A stretch of DNA of 64,000 nt, taken from positions 61,681,318 to 61,745,317 of the forward strand of contig JAAALK010000081.1 in the NCBI GenBank assembly GCA_019279435.1, given 5' to 3'. A program made the position numbers and the translations under genes. The notes beneath the pieces were generated by a model. The model was given only the letters and a program-made list of their open reading frames with translations. It was not told the DNA's origin and did no database searches. The DNA is from Zizania palustris. Its lineage: Eukaryota > Streptophyta > Magnoliopsida > Poales > Poaceae. Positions 30,913 through 43,147 of the stretch are shown piece by piece (position 1 is the first letter of the stretch; each line of letters opens with the position of its first letter).

Positions 30913-32386
30913 AGAGCTTGAGAATTTTGTCCGTAATTGGGTTTGGACACTGGTTGAGTTGCCACCCGGATGCAACCCCATAGGCACCAAGTGGGTGTTC
31001 AATAACAAGCAAGGTGAAGATGGGGTTGTGGTGGGCAACAAAGCTCGATTGGTTCCCCAGGGTTTTTGCCAAAAGGAAGGTATTGATTTTGAAGAAACTT
31101 TCGCCCCTGTTGCCCGTCTTGAGTCCATTCGCATTCTTTTAGATTTTGCCGCTTCGAAGGGTTTTAAGGTTTTTCAAATGGATGTCAAGAGTGCTTTTCT
31201 GAACGGGTACATAGAGGAGGAGGTTTATGTTAGGCAGCCCCCCGGTTTTGAGAACCCCAAGTTTCCTCGACATGTTTTTAAGTTGCAAAAAGTTTTATAC
31301 GGGTTGAAGCAAGCCCCCAGGGCTTGGTATGACCGGTTGAAGCAGTTTTTGTTGGGGAAGGGTTTTGTGATGGGTTCTGTGGATAAAACTCTTTTCTTGC
31401 TCAGAGATGCTTCAGATTTCTTAGTCGCTTAGATTTACGTGGACGATATTATCTTTGGCGGTACTACTAATGATCTTGTGTCCAAGTTTTCTGAGCAGAT
31501 GCACAACGATTTTGAGATGAGCCTCATGGGTGACCTCAAGTACTTCTTAGGGCTCTAGATCAAACATACCAAGGATGACACCTTCATCCACCAAGGTAAG
31601 TACACTCGAGACATGTTGAAAAAGTTTGACTTTGGTGGAGAATTGAAGCCTCAGATGACCCCAATGGGCACATCTGGGGGCCTAGACAAGGACGAGAGTG
31701 GCGTCAAGGTCAATGAGAGAGAATTTCGAGGGGAGATCGGTTCGCTACTGTACTTGACGGTGACAAGACCTAACATACAGTTTGCCATGGGACTGTGCGC
31801 ACGCTTCTAGTCTTCACCACGCGCGTCTCATCGGCAGGCTGTCAAGCACATCTTCAGGTATCTTACCTATGCGCCTGATCTCGGTCTTTATTATTCAGCA
31901 TCATCATCTCTTGATTTATCTGGCTTTTTGGACGCTGACTTTGGTGGTTGCCGGTTGGATCGCAAGTCGACTTCTGGTACTTGCCAGTTTCTTGGTTCGT
32001 CTCTTATGTCTTGGTCTTCTCGAAAGCAATCTGGAGTTACTCCTTCGACCACTGAGGCTGAGTATGTAGTTGCTGCTAGCTGCTGCTCACAGTTAGTTTG
32101 GATGATTTCCACTTTGCGAGACTTTGGGTTGTTCTTTTCTACCAGAGTTCCTTTGTTTTGCGACAGCACCAGTGCTATTAGTGTAGGGAAAAACCCTTGT
32201 CTCCATTCAAAAACCAAACACATTGATGTGCGCTTTCACTTTTTGCGGGACCAATATGAGAAAGGTGTTATTGACCTTGTTCATGTTGATACCCATCATC
32301 AGTTGGCTGACATTTTCACCAAACCCCTAGATCAGTCTACTTTTGAGCATTTACTAGTGGATTTGGGTGTTGTGTATCCTTTCTAG
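30913..32386 (+). pseudogene. pol: Reverse transcriptase and RNase H of Copia K
   Basis: The frame begins abruptly at the CACTA border within the region before the Copia reverse transcriptase (LENFVRN-like, then GCNPIGTKWVF). It contains the palm motif YVDDIIFGG (about 31436-31462), KYFLGL, the VKVNEREFRG part, and RNase H (SDADFGG-type, here LDADFGG; STTEAEYVVAA; HIDVRFHFLRD), ending DLGVVYPF at 32386. Three stops, TAG 31430-31432, TAG 31556-31558 and TAG 31808-31810, all fit CAG. Near-identical sequence in J (52734-51400) lacks them. The upstream gag, protease and integrase lie left of the window, beyond the CACTA element. Confidence 0.92.
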
Positions 32387-33760
32387 GATATTTTTGCGTC
32401 AGTTTTATTTCTTCTTTACTCTTTTCTTGAGTCTTTTTGTGTGTGTTCATATCTTGCATATTCACATATCACACTTTGAGTCTCCTTCTGTTATATGATT
32501 GAACTGCTTTACTTATTCTAGCTGGTACATGTTGTTGATTACTTGTCAATGATCATGCTTTGGTTCAGTTCACTTGATATGTCTGATATCTGTCATATGA
32601 ATGGTTTTTATGCTTTAAACTTGAAAAATGATCACCATTGCTTCTGGTAACTAGCATGTGTAGGCTGAGTGCTTTTGCTATCTGTTACATGCCTTGTAGC
32701 TAGTTCCTCACATAGATGCAAATATGCAACTTGGACATCTTTATGCTTTAACATGGAAAATGTGCTATAAAAATGATAAAAATAAAAAATGAATGAAAAT
32801 TCCATGCCTTTTATGCTTGAGTTGAAAAGATCCAAGTGGGTTTGCTTTGTCGCATTGCATTGTTCTGGACTGCTTACCATAGCACTTTAGTATGAACTAG
32901 GACAGTGTAGTGTATGCCAAGACCAATGTCTTAAGCTTCCGATGGTCCAGTTCTGGCCTAGGCTTGACTTGGTCGGTTAGCATAATGTTTGACATGCAAA
33001 TAACCCTTGGCAAAAATGAAAAAGGAAAATGAAAAAGCCTGATAATTAAAAAGACAACAAGTTTGCTAAAGCACTTTGTTTTGGACAATGCTTATCTTGG
33101 TAGAAATCAGTTAGCCTCTGCATCTCATGCTTTACCTTGCTTGTCAACTGGAAAATGTGGTGATGTTTTTGTTTGCAAAAATTGAAAATGCGTGCTAATG
33201 ACTTTCTTTAGATATCATCTGTTGTACTGATCATGCCATGTGTCTTAAACAGTATGTATTTTGCTATACCTGTTAGATGTTGTAATTGCAATCGATCATA
33301 TCTGAGAAGCATGCTGTCAAAACTCCACCTGCACCCCAGTTGCATTCATTGCATATTTTGAGGGGGAGTTGCATTTCAGGAGGAGTCTGTGTCTCTTTTG
33401 AGTGCATTTTGTCTCGCTTGATGACTCCACTTGTCAACAAGGGGGAGAAATTTTGGAGAAGAGTTTAAGGGGGAGTTTTTGGCTTTCTCTCGGATTTGTT
33501 TCAAGGGGAGTTTTTATCCTGTTTGTCCTTACTATTTTGATATCCTTATTGATGATTCTGAGATTGCACACGTTTTTGAGCTTTTACCTTTGGTTAACCA
33601 TAATGACTGGTTCTTGCTTTTGTTCAGCTTTTGGTAATTAGGGTTAAATTTTTACTTTATTTTCTTCTTCTCTGTTTTCTCGTGCTTTATTTTCGTGTTT
33701 CCACATGTGTTCGCATGTACTGAAGAGCAGATGAAGAGAAGTGTTGACAATGCACTCATC
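32387..33760 (+). other. Non-coding 3' region of Copia K
   Basis: The stretch lies between the pol stop and the polypurine tract and matches 51399-50078 of J in reverse. SIRE elements may carry an envelope-like frame here; none of useful length is visible in either copy. Confidence 0.7.
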
Positions 33761-33771
33761 AAGGGGGAGAG
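33761..33771 (+). other. Polypurine tract of Copia K
   Basis: aagggggagag directly precedes the LTR start TGAGGAGCC at 33772. Confidence 0.8.
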
Positions 33772-36019
33772 TGAGGAGCCATGCTGAAGAGCGTGGGCCT
33801 CATGGCTCTAGATGTGATGAGTCATTGTCAACGATAGTCAAAGAGGACTGAAAAAAGGGAGAAGATCTGCTGCGTCTGGGCCGAGTGTGACTCAGGTACA
33901 CGGGCAGCAAGCGACTGTCGGGCAGAGGGGCCGCGAAGTTGGGCTGGCCCAATCCGGGTACATGGGCTAGGAGCAGCAGAGGATCCACTGGGCTGTTGAC
34001 CAGGATTGACTCAGGTACACGGGCGGTGAGCGATTGCTGGGCTGAGAGAGCTGCGGAGTCGGGCCGTCCCAATCCGGGTACCTGGTGCAATGTCGGTGGA
34101 CGCTTTGTCAGTTTCGGCGCAAAACTGACGACCGATGATCTTGTATCGGACTGTTCAGAGGCGAAGCCGTAGTTGTTACGAAAGCTTAGCTTCCGGATAA
34201 GTCATCTGTAAATAGGAGTTTTCTATTTTGTCCTTAGGCCCACAGTCAGTCAGTCGACTCTATAAAAATATCCTAAGGGCAGTTTGGTCTTTTCCATTTA
34301 TTTTAGCGTCTGTAAAAACCCTAAGGGTCTTTTAGTATTTTTCCTAGTCTATTGGTCTACCTATAAATAGGGCCCCAATCCCTAGGGTTAGGTTACCCAT
34401 TCTGTAATACACTTTAATCCATCAAAAAGTTTGGGTCACTTTGTTCATCGTTTTCCTATTCTTCTTCCAGTGCGCGCCGCCACTGTTCTTCGTGAGCAAA
34501 ACGACTCTGTCGTTTGTTTTCTCAGGTTTTTGATCTCCTCATTTTGTGTGTTCCACTGGATTGCTTGGTTCGATCTGCATCAGAAAGTTTTCTCTCGAAG
34601 CCATCGATATTTCTCCTATCGTAGTCTTTTATCCGGTTGATAGCTTGTACTGTTCGGGCACTAGCTGCAGTCTAGGACCATTTTTTAAATCTACAACATT
34701 TCATGGTTGCAGAGGTGGCTACAGTATGATCTGAGTAGTACTAGTTTCTCCTTGCTTGCTCCTGTAGCAGCAAGTAGTACCTAGTCTTTGTCTAGCTGTT
34801 GTGTGTCAAACTAGTCTGTTCATAGGCTGCAGCGAGTTTTTTATTGGCTTTTTCCTAACATGGTGTTTTGATCGAGAAGGGAGTGTCTGGCACGTTTCTT
34901 GGAGTTTCTGGCGGAGGTCCGTACTTTGTTTGAACTCTTCAGTTTCTGTGAAGTAGGCTTCGATCAGGCTTCTCTATAGGCTTTGCTGCCATCAGTAACT
35001 CCGAGCTTAAGTTGAGGATCTTGTTTCGAAGTATGCACTGGTTCAAAGTTTTATTCTGACATACTTCGACTGTTCTTTCGAAGCACACTTCGACAGGTTT
35101 CGAAGTTAGCTTCGATGTTTGTCTCTCTGGTTGGCTTCGCTTGGAGTGTGTTACTGAGAGGTTTCTGCCTGTTGCCATTTCTGTAACTTTGGATCTCACC
35201 CAGTTTGTGCGTTCGGAGTTTGTGATTCGAAGTGTGTTTCTAGGCTTCGGCTTCTTGTGTGAGAGCACCAGAGGATTCGAAGTTAGTCTGTATTTCGAAG
35301 GTCACTACTCCGGTAGTCATACTTCGACCAAACTAGCTTCGAAGGTTGCATTGCAGGCTTCGATTTTTCTCTGTTAAGCTTCGAAGTTGATTTTTTCTTG
35401 TGTTGAGCTTCGTAGCTTCGAAGTGTGTTTTTCGAAGTAGGCTTCGGTGGTCTCATACTTCGCACAAGGAACTTAGCACCGAAGCATGCTTCGCAGCTTG
35501 CTAGACTCTTCACTGAACTAGCTTCGACTCTATCAACCTTCGGCACGTGCACTATAGACTTCGTCACTGTATACTCCAAAGCCAGCTTCGACACTACACA
35601 GGCTTCGGCACAACCACTTCGAAGTAGGCTTCGGCAACGGCTTCTCCGACTTCAACATCTACAGGCTCCGCATCGCGTAGGCTTCACCGAGTTTCGAATA
35701 GGAGACAACTTTGAACAGTAACCCTTCATCACTATTTACATGCCCTCAGTTCAAATTGCTGTGATGATCTGTTTCTATAAACTTTGATCTGCCCATGTTT
35801 TGAATGCCTTGTTTATCTGCCTATTAGCACTGGGTTGGTGTTTCTTTATCTAGGAAACCGGTCGTTTATAGGCTAGATAGTTTTAGGGTTTCACAATCTG
35901 CTCAAGGTTTCCTGCTAAGTATTTTGAGGTGCGTTGGGTGTTGGGAGCAGGCCATTGATTCGAAAGAATTCTTTAGGCGCCCATTCACCCCCCCTCTGGT
36001 CGCTACTTTTGGTCCTACA
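33772..36019 (+). repeat. 3' LTR of Copia K
   Basis: It starts TGAGGAGCC and ends GGTCCTACA; 2,248 bp. A TATA box ctataaata lies at 34361-34369. Positions about 34960-35700 are very rich in cttcg and ttcgaa words, often as ttcgaag / cttcgaa. No coding capacity is seen. Confidence 0.9.
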
Positions 36020-36905
36020 CCGAACCCGTTACCCGGAGAGGGGTTCGGCAGAGTCGACGGCTTCTTAGACTATATCAGTGAAGGGTCCTGTCAGTCCGGA
36101 GGCACGTTCGGCCAATGCGAGCTGAAGCCTCCTGTCGGAGAAGTCCAAAACGGTACGGGGTTCGGCCATTGGGGGCCGAAGTTACTGTACGGGGGGTTCG
36201 GCCATTGAGGCTCGAAGCCACCGTGCAGAGTGTCAGGCCACTGTGGCCCGAAGCCGTCGTGCGGAGGGTTTGGCTGCTTTGGTCCGAAGCTACCCTCCGA
36301 GAGTCTTGGACCCTTCGGCTGCCTTAGCTTTTTAGTGTGAGGACCTGCTTCCTTGGCTTTTCTTTGATGCTTGTTTAACAGCATATTGTACGTTATCTTC
36401 GGCCTCTTGCGAGCCTTAGCCAAAGGGGTGTTAATGTTCTGTTTACACACTCCTACCTCAGGGTTCTTTGGTATGAGCGTGGGAGTGCGTGGCTCTCCAA
36501 CGATTACATCCTTCCCCTTAGCCGACTCGGCCTGATTTGGCCGAATCAATACCTTTTTCTCGCCGAGGTCGACGACGTTGACGGGAAAAGGATCTTTGTC
36601 TAGCTTCATCTTTGGATTATGGTCTATCTTCAATCGTCCTTCTTCTATGGCCGATTGGACCTGCCGTCGAAAAACATTGTAGTCGTTAGTGTTATGTGAG
36701 TGCGAATCATGCCACTTAAAGTATGTATGCTTCTTCAACTCATCGGCAGATGGGATTACTTGACCTTTAGGCAACCTGAGAAGCTGGTTCTTCAAGAGAA
36801 AATCAAATATTTTATCACACTTAGTTATATCGAACGAGTACTTGACATCACTAGGCCGATTCCTGGTGGGAGACGGTCGTAATTCGGAGGAAGTGATGGG
36901 TTTAC
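36020..36905 (-). pseudogene. gag: gag of element H, C-terminal part
   Basis: Reading left from 36905 the frame carries on from 60224 across element D: SKP, then YSFDITKCDKIFDFLL, LPKGQVIPSADELK, a zinc-binding-like YFKWHDSHSHNTND stretch, VFRRQVQSAIEEGRLK, and a basic linker. It then runs into a Pro/Trp-rich part made of 12-residue repeats (36302-36159). It is cut at 36019 by Copia K. The motif set is that of Gypsy gag proteins with a CX..HS..T zinc site. At least one stop follows the repeats (36091-36093). Confidence 0.82.
36159..36302 (-). repeat. 36-bp coding minisatellite in H gag
   Basis: Four 36-bp units start at 36159, 36195, 36231 and 36267. On the minus strand each encodes 12 residues of the type GFGPQWPNPPHG. 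Frame is kept because the unit is a multiple of three. Confidence 0.85.
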
Positions 36906-37815
36906 TGATGAGGACATCACTTCACATGATACACACATGGAGCCTCCAGCTACAATTCAATTACAAGGACCAATCACACGTGCCCGTGCCCGTCGCTTGA
37001 ACCATGAGGTTAATTCTTTCCTTAGAAACTATGTTAATATTTGTTTGGATGGGATGCTACTGAATACTAGTGATATTTTGTTGCTTAGGAACATGGGAGA
37101 TGACATAGGAGAGTTGGAGTTGAAGACGAAGTCGCACGGATGATTTGAAGTCAAGAATTCGCTGGTTCGGACTACATCAACCACCATGCACCAAAATGGG
37201 CGTAACTTCCTCATATGAAGTCCGATTGGTACGTTCTTGGACTTTTTGGAAAGCTAAGGAGAATACGGATCTTTTGGCGTTGGTTTCGCCTCATTTGGAG
37301 TCTCGAGTCGTCCTGTGTGACTGAAACAGTCCTGCGTGACAGAATTGGGCCGAGTTGGACCTTGTACTGAGTTGGAGGCAGTGTTGGCCCATAGTCCGAG
37401 TCGTGTGCGCCTCCTACAGGCTGCCCACGCCCTGTATACTCACGACATCCATCATTAGGGTTAGGTTTTGCTTTGTTTGCATCTACACTCGTGTGTTTAG
37501 ATCCCGCTCTTGCACTGGACCGATTGGCTGCTGCAACAGCGTTTGTGAAACCTCTCCTCATCATAGTTCATCTGTGATTTGGCATTCGACTTGTGTTCTT
37601 CTAGTTCTTGCTTGTGTTCTTGGGTTCGCTTGCAGGAACTAGCCTTCGTGGCGAGGTCAATCGCGCCCTGCGTGGTTGATAACCAACGGAGACGATGGTG
37701 TAGCGATTGTAAGGTTTTGATCCGCCGGACCGGAGCCTTGGATCGTCAACGTCGAGATTCTCCACCAATCCAAGTTATCCTTACCTAGCGGAAGATCGAG
37801 ACCAATCCCCTATTA
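36906..37815 (+). repeat. 5' LTR of element D
   Basis: TGATGAGGACATC start; includes the TRARARRLNHEVNSFL-coding segment at 36937-37143. Confidence 0.92.
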
Positions 37816-37817
37816 GT

Positions 37818-37827
37818 TGGTATCAGA
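37818..37827 (+). other. Primer-binding site of element D
   Basis: tggtatcaga, two bases after the LTR, matches the initiator Met-tRNA 3' end. Confidence 0.85.
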
Positions 37828-38853
37828 TTTCAGGGTTCCCGTTAGGTAATCTCGATCTTCTTTTATTTTTACCTAGAGTCCAGAAAACCCTCACAAAAAA
37901 AATCCCCACCGAGAACCCCTTTGTGCCTTGCGATTTTAATTTCAGTTTTTAGCCTTGTTGAGTTTGTGTTCTTGGTCGAGTCTTATTGCTGGTTTAGTCA
38001 TCCCTTTGTGTCGTTTGAGTAGTACTTGATCTTGTGTCTCAAAAAAAATTACCCCACCCGAAACCCCCCTCCACAAGCCTAGTCGGTTTCCACTTGGTTT
38101 CCTACTCGGTTTTCCACATCTAGTCATTGTGACCCCCCTTCGGTAAAACAGACATAACTTTTCGCTCGTTTGTCCGAAAAATCTGAAATTTTTTGAGCAT
38201 CTTTTTGACCCAATTTGGAGCCGACCCAAACCCTGTTTGCCTTCATTAGAATTGCCAAAAAAATCAGGAAGATAAAGAAAAAATTGGTCAAAGTTTTTGC
38301 ACGCCGTTCAGAGAACTTGTTGAATTTCTGTGAACCACATCCCACCTCAGTTGCAGGTGCCAATTTTTGTGGTTGCATCTCTTGTCATCCTTGTTCAAAA
38401 AAATATAGTGAAAAAAAGAAACGAGAAGTAGCGAAGCAAAAGAGAACCGGTCCTATCGTTTGCTACCTTGTTCTACCTCCACTTGAGTTTTGGGCACATA
38501 GTTTCCCTCTATTGCTTGAATTCACCTTGGGAGCACTTAGACTAGCAACTTTGACGAGTACTAGGGAACACTTATTGAACTTGGTTTAACTGTTATTACT
38601 ATCGCTATTCCTTGCTACTTACTTTGCCTTCCAAGCTACACCTTCTCTTGGTCAGGGCAGGTTCACATCTTGCAATCGCCCACCACCCTCCACTTGGTTC
38701 TTCACCTGTAGGCCGGTGACCTCACTGCGGCGTGGTAAGAACACTTGCAAGCGTGGGTAAGGCACTTGACGGATTGCTTCCACCACACACCCACCACCCC
38801 ACCTAGTTGCTTTCCATAAGGATTATTCTTTGTTGTTTTGTCTTTCCACTAAC
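37828..38853 (+). other. Untranslated leader of element D
   Basis: About 1 kb between primer site and gag start, the same size as in E. No gene is seen. Confidence 0.7.
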
Positions 38854-40639
38854 ATGGCAGATAACAACTGTACCCCTCCATCTGATTTTAATGAATGTGT
38901 CTCACGACGTGCTCTACTAGAGTCTTAGCGGCAGACCCAACACTCCATCGAATGTCTCGCGCGTACTGTGGCTGACCTAGTGGACCAGATGACTGCCCTG
39001 GAGACACGCTTGCCTGCTGCACAAGCCGACGAAGACCATGTCGAGGAGGAAGATGACCATGTTGAGGATGAAGACGACCTATCCGATGCTGGGAACAATG
39101 GCATTGACCCTGACGAGGCTGCACGTCATCGCTTTCAGTTCAATCGTCAAGGTATGGGCGGCCACTGCAACCGCCATCCATGAGGTAACAATGACAACCG
39201 TAGGAACAATGATCCCTACTCTAAGGTAAAATTTTCAGTACCTCATTTTGCTGGCACCTATGATCCAGATGCATATTTAGATTAGGAGATGTCAGTCGAA
39301 TAAAAATTTAATGCTCACATGGTTCCTGCTATCCACCGCGTGCGCTTAGCTACTAGTGACTTCACTGGATATGCTCTTCTTTGGTGGACTGAAATAGTTC
39401 AGGTTGGCAATGAACCACAAAATTGGGGTATGTTAAAACAGCAAATGCGTGGTAGATGGGTTCCTCCTTCATATAAACGTGATTTGAGAAAAAAATTGCA
39501 GCACCTAAACCAAGGAAATAAATCGGTAGAGGAGTATTATCAGGAGTTGCAAATAGGTTGCATGCGTGCTGAAATTGAGGAGGACAATGAGGATAAATGG
39601 CCCGTTTTATGGTGGTTTAAGATGTGAAATTCAGGATATCATTGATTATAAAGAATACAATACTATCACTCGTCTTTTCCACCTTGCTATACTTGCAGAA
39701 AAAGAATTGCAGGGTCGCCAACAACCACAACGCAGCATGAGGACCAACATTGGTGGTGCCACTTCACGTTCAAGTGGGCAGCAGCAGCGACCACCACCAC
39801 CTTCTCGACCGGCGGCTACATCAGCACCTTCTGCATCTACAGCCCAGGCTGAGAGCTCCAAGGCTGCAGCATCCAAGGCGCCAGCCAAGCCCACCTCCTC
39901 GGCGGCCTCTACTGCACGTTCTGCAGCGATCCAGTGTCACCGAGGCAAAGGATTCAGCCACGTTCTGAAGTACCGCCCTAGTCAGCGGGCTTATATTGCT
40001 ACGGAATATGGTGGCTATGTAAGTGCTAGTGATGTTGAAGATGAATATGCACTTACTGCTAAAATTGCAGGAGATTACGATGCTTCCGACGATGATGCTG
40101 TTTTTGCACCGGATGCCTCTGCTGACCATGAAGCACTTATTGTACAACGTGTTTTGAGCACTCACATGGACCAGGACGACCGGGCACAACGGAACAATTT
40201 GTTTCAGACCTTCTTCAACGTCAATGACCGCCGTGTACGTGTCATCATCGACAGCGGTAGTTGCAACAATTTGGTGAGCCACGACATGGTAACTAAGATT
40301 CAACTTCCCACACGTGCACATCCACACCCTTACCACGTGCAATGGTTCAACAATAGCGGTAAGGTCAAGGTAACACAAACTGCTCACATCAGATTTTCCA
40401 TTGGTACATACTTCGGAGTTGCTGATTTTGATGTAGTACCAATGCAAGCATGTTCTCTATTACTTGGTAGACCTTGGGAGTATGATACTGATGCTACACA
40501 CCATGGTAGGAGCAATAAGTACACATTTATGTATAAAGGAAAGAAAGTTACATTGCTTCCTATGACTCCTGCTGAAATTGTGAAATTTGAACAAGAAAAA
40601 CATGCTAAGGACGCACAAACGAGCAAACAACCTTTTTAA
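38854..40639 (+). pseudogene. gag: gag and protease of element D
   Basis: ATG 38854 (MADNNCTPPSDF) opens gag. Stops TAG 38926, TGA 39181, TAG 39283 and TAA 39301 break it; they fit Gln, Arg, Trp and Gln codons changed by a single transition. The capsid core follows (DFTGYALLWWTEIVQ, EEYYQELQIGCMR), a frameshift near 39600, then the C-terminal part. The zinc knuckle has lost two ligands: CHRGKGFSHVLKYR, where E has CHRCKGYGHVQNEC. The protease motif IIDSGSCNNLVS is intact (about 40241-40276). The frame stops with TAA at 40637-40639. Confidence 0.9.
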
Positions 40640-42174
40640 AATCAGCAAGTAGCTAAAATGCTTTCGAGGCAACAGAAAGATAAAGTTGCTTCTCCTTCTT
40701 CATGACAAGTTATTAATCTAAAAGGACGTGTCATGCTTGCAATTAAAACTGACCTTGCTAAAATTTGTGATGATACTCCCATGATATATGGCTTGATTTG
40801 CACGAACGTGTTGTTTTCACTTGCGAACATTCCTAGCTCTGTTCCTGTTGCAGTCACTGACCTTTTGCAGGAGTTTAACGATGTTTTCCCTATTGAGATA
40901 CTACTCGGGCTGCCACCGATACGCGGCATCGAGCACCAAATTGATTTGATCCCGGGAGCGTCTCTTCCTAATCATGCAGCGTACCGTACCAATCCAGAGG
41001 AGACAAAAGAAATTCAGCGCCAAGTACAGGACCTTCTTGATCGTGGGTACGTCTGTGAAAGCCTTAGTCCTTGTGCAGTACCCGTTCTTTTTGTGCCTAA
41101 GAAAGATGGTAGTTGGCGCATGTGTGTTGATTGTCGTGCTATTAATAATATCACCATTCGATATCGACACCCTATTCCTAGATTGGATGACATGCTTGAT
41201 GAGCTTAGTGGTGCCATTATCTTTACTAAGATCGATCTCCGTAGTGCCTACCACCAAATTCGCATGAAACTAGGTGATGAATGGAAAACTGCTTTTAAAA
41301 CAAAGTTTGGATTATATGAGTGGCTTGTCATGCCTTTTGGACTTACTAATGCACCTAGTACCTTCATGCGCTTGATGAATGAAGTCCTACGGCACTTTAT
41401 AGGACGCTTTGTGGTAGTATACTTTGATGATATCTTGATTTACAGCAAGTCTCTCACTGAACATGTTGAACACCTACATGTTGTTTTTTCTGTCCTACGT
41501 GAGGCTAGATTGTTTGGTAACCTTGAGAAGTGCACGTTTTGCACGGATCGAGTTGTGTTTCTTGGATATGTTGTCACTTCACAGGGCATTGAGGTTCACC
41601 CGGCAAAGGTAGAAGCAATCAACAGCTGGCCACAACCCCAAACTATCACCCAGGTACGTAGTTTTCTTGGTCTTGCAGGTTTCTACCGGCGTTTTGTGAA
41701 AGATTTCAGCACCATAGCCGGTCCTTTGCATGAGTTGACCAAGAAGGGAGTTACTTTTACTTGGGAACCAGCACAAGAACAAGCTTTTGCCACACTCAAG
41801 GATCACCTTACACATGCACCTCTACTTCAGCTACCCGACTTCAGTAAGACTTTTGAGTTAGAATGTGATGCTAGTGGTTTTGGAATAGGAGGTGTGTTGC
41901 TACAAGGAGGTAAACCTGTGGCCTATTTTAGTGAGAAATTACATGGTCCACAGTTGAATTATTCTACCTATGATAAGGAATTATATGCCTTAGTGCGTGT
42001 GCTTGAAACTTGGCAACATTACCTTTTGCCTAAGGAGTTTATTATTCATTCAGATCATGAAGCATTGAAGCATATACATAGTCAAGCAAATCTAAATAAA
42101 CGACATGCTAAATGGGTAGAATTTATTGAGACTTTTCCATATATCATTAAGCATAAGAAAGGTAAAGATAATGT
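40640..42174 (+). pseudogene. pol: Reverse transcriptase and RNase H of element D
   Basis: The frame is the same as that of gag-protease, with a further TGA at 40703-40705. Reverse transcriptase carries SWRMCVDCRAIN and the catalytic YFDDILIYS (about 41420-41446). RNase H carries LECDASGFGIGG, HSDHEALKHI and ends KGKDNV at 42174, where element C is inserted. The frame resumes at 46641 with IADVLSRRY. Confidence 0.92.
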
Positions 42175-42669
42175 TGTTGGCGTAAAAGATTACGCTAACA
42201 GGTTTCTGTAGAAAAGAAACTAACAAACGAAGTGTTTGCGAAGCAAACTGTTCTAAGCCTCCGAAAGGATAATAGCTTAGAATAGTTCGAAAGTGTGTAT
42301 TGAATCACTTGTAATCGGTCCTCATTACAGGATGAAATGGGGGGTATTTATAGGCCTAAACATTAAGGAAAAGACCTATTTACCCCTCTATTACAACCGA
42401 CATTAAGGAAACTATTCGGTTTCCTTAATAGGGCTAAAATGGTAAAAGACTAATCTAATAGGATAGAAGATAAGTCTTCCATCTTAGCTGGCAGAAAAGA
42501 TCCTGAAGGGCTTTGGTTCGAAGACATACTTCGAACCAGTACCTGTCTTCGGGCTTCGAACCAGGTTCCGAGCATCTTCGAAGAAGGTCTTCGGACAATC
42601 TTCGAACTAGTTGGTTGTCTTCATGCTGCTTTAGCAATAACCCCGAAGATGAGATATTTTCCCCCAACA
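42175..42669 (-). repeat. 3' LTR of element C
   Basis: 495 bp, bounded by TGTTGG and CCAACA. Minus-strand TATA box at 42345-42353. The adjoining polypurine tract (minus strand tgaggggctac) is at 42670-42680. Confidence 0.9.
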
Positions 42670-42998
42670 GTAGCCCCTCAAATATGCTTCTCCGTACGAC
42701 CTGTAACGTTAGGAGAGCAGTATACGGAAAGAAAAGATAACCAATCATAGGGGTTATTGATTTTCGTTTTATCTCCGAAATGCATGAAGACATGAACTTC
42801 GAATCAGTCATAAAGTAATTACTGTTCGAACTATCTTAGAACTGACTCAGGAAGTTCGAAAGTCTTTTTAGACTTAGAAAAAATAGCCGTTAGTTTCTGT
42901 TTCTAACGGAAGTTATATGAGGCGTTATTTTCGGAGGAGAATAACAGGCGGGAATGCGAAAGGGCAGAGCCCAAACGGTAACAAACGGAAAGATTAGG

Positions 42999-43007
42999 CT
43001 ATAAATA
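42999..43007 (+). promoter_or_regulatory. TATA box of the antisense gene of element C
   Basis: ctataaata lies 141 bp upstream of the start codon at 43148, in a spacing normal for a plant promoter with a short leader. Confidence 0.6.
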
Positions 43008-43147
43008 AAGAGCCCCAAAACTTACCCGATTACCTTTTCACCGCTTCCTCTCAGTCAAAGCTTTTTGAGCCCTTTGAGTTCTTGAACCCTAGCCTTCGAA
43101 TTCTTGAGCCCTAGTCTCCATTCCCTCAGATCAATCCGGCAATCGCG

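Larger units (their letters stand above)
30913..36019 (+). mobile_element. Copia element K (SIRE/Maximus-like), right part
   Basis: It holds the end of pol, a 1.4-kb non-coding 3' region and a 2,248-bp 3' LTR. It is the same family as J. Its right border at 36019 falls within the gag of element H; the bases ccgaa (36020-36024) would be its TSD, whose partner is outside the window. Confidence 0.88.

Noticed and set aside
31782..32223. Extra small frames within the Copia K pol region
   Set aside because: They are out of frame with the conserved RNase H sequence.
32387..33760. Envelope-like gene in Copia K or J
   Set aside because: SIRE-type elements can have one here, but no frame longer than about 95 codons is found and none shows a signal peptide or membrane segment shared by both copies.
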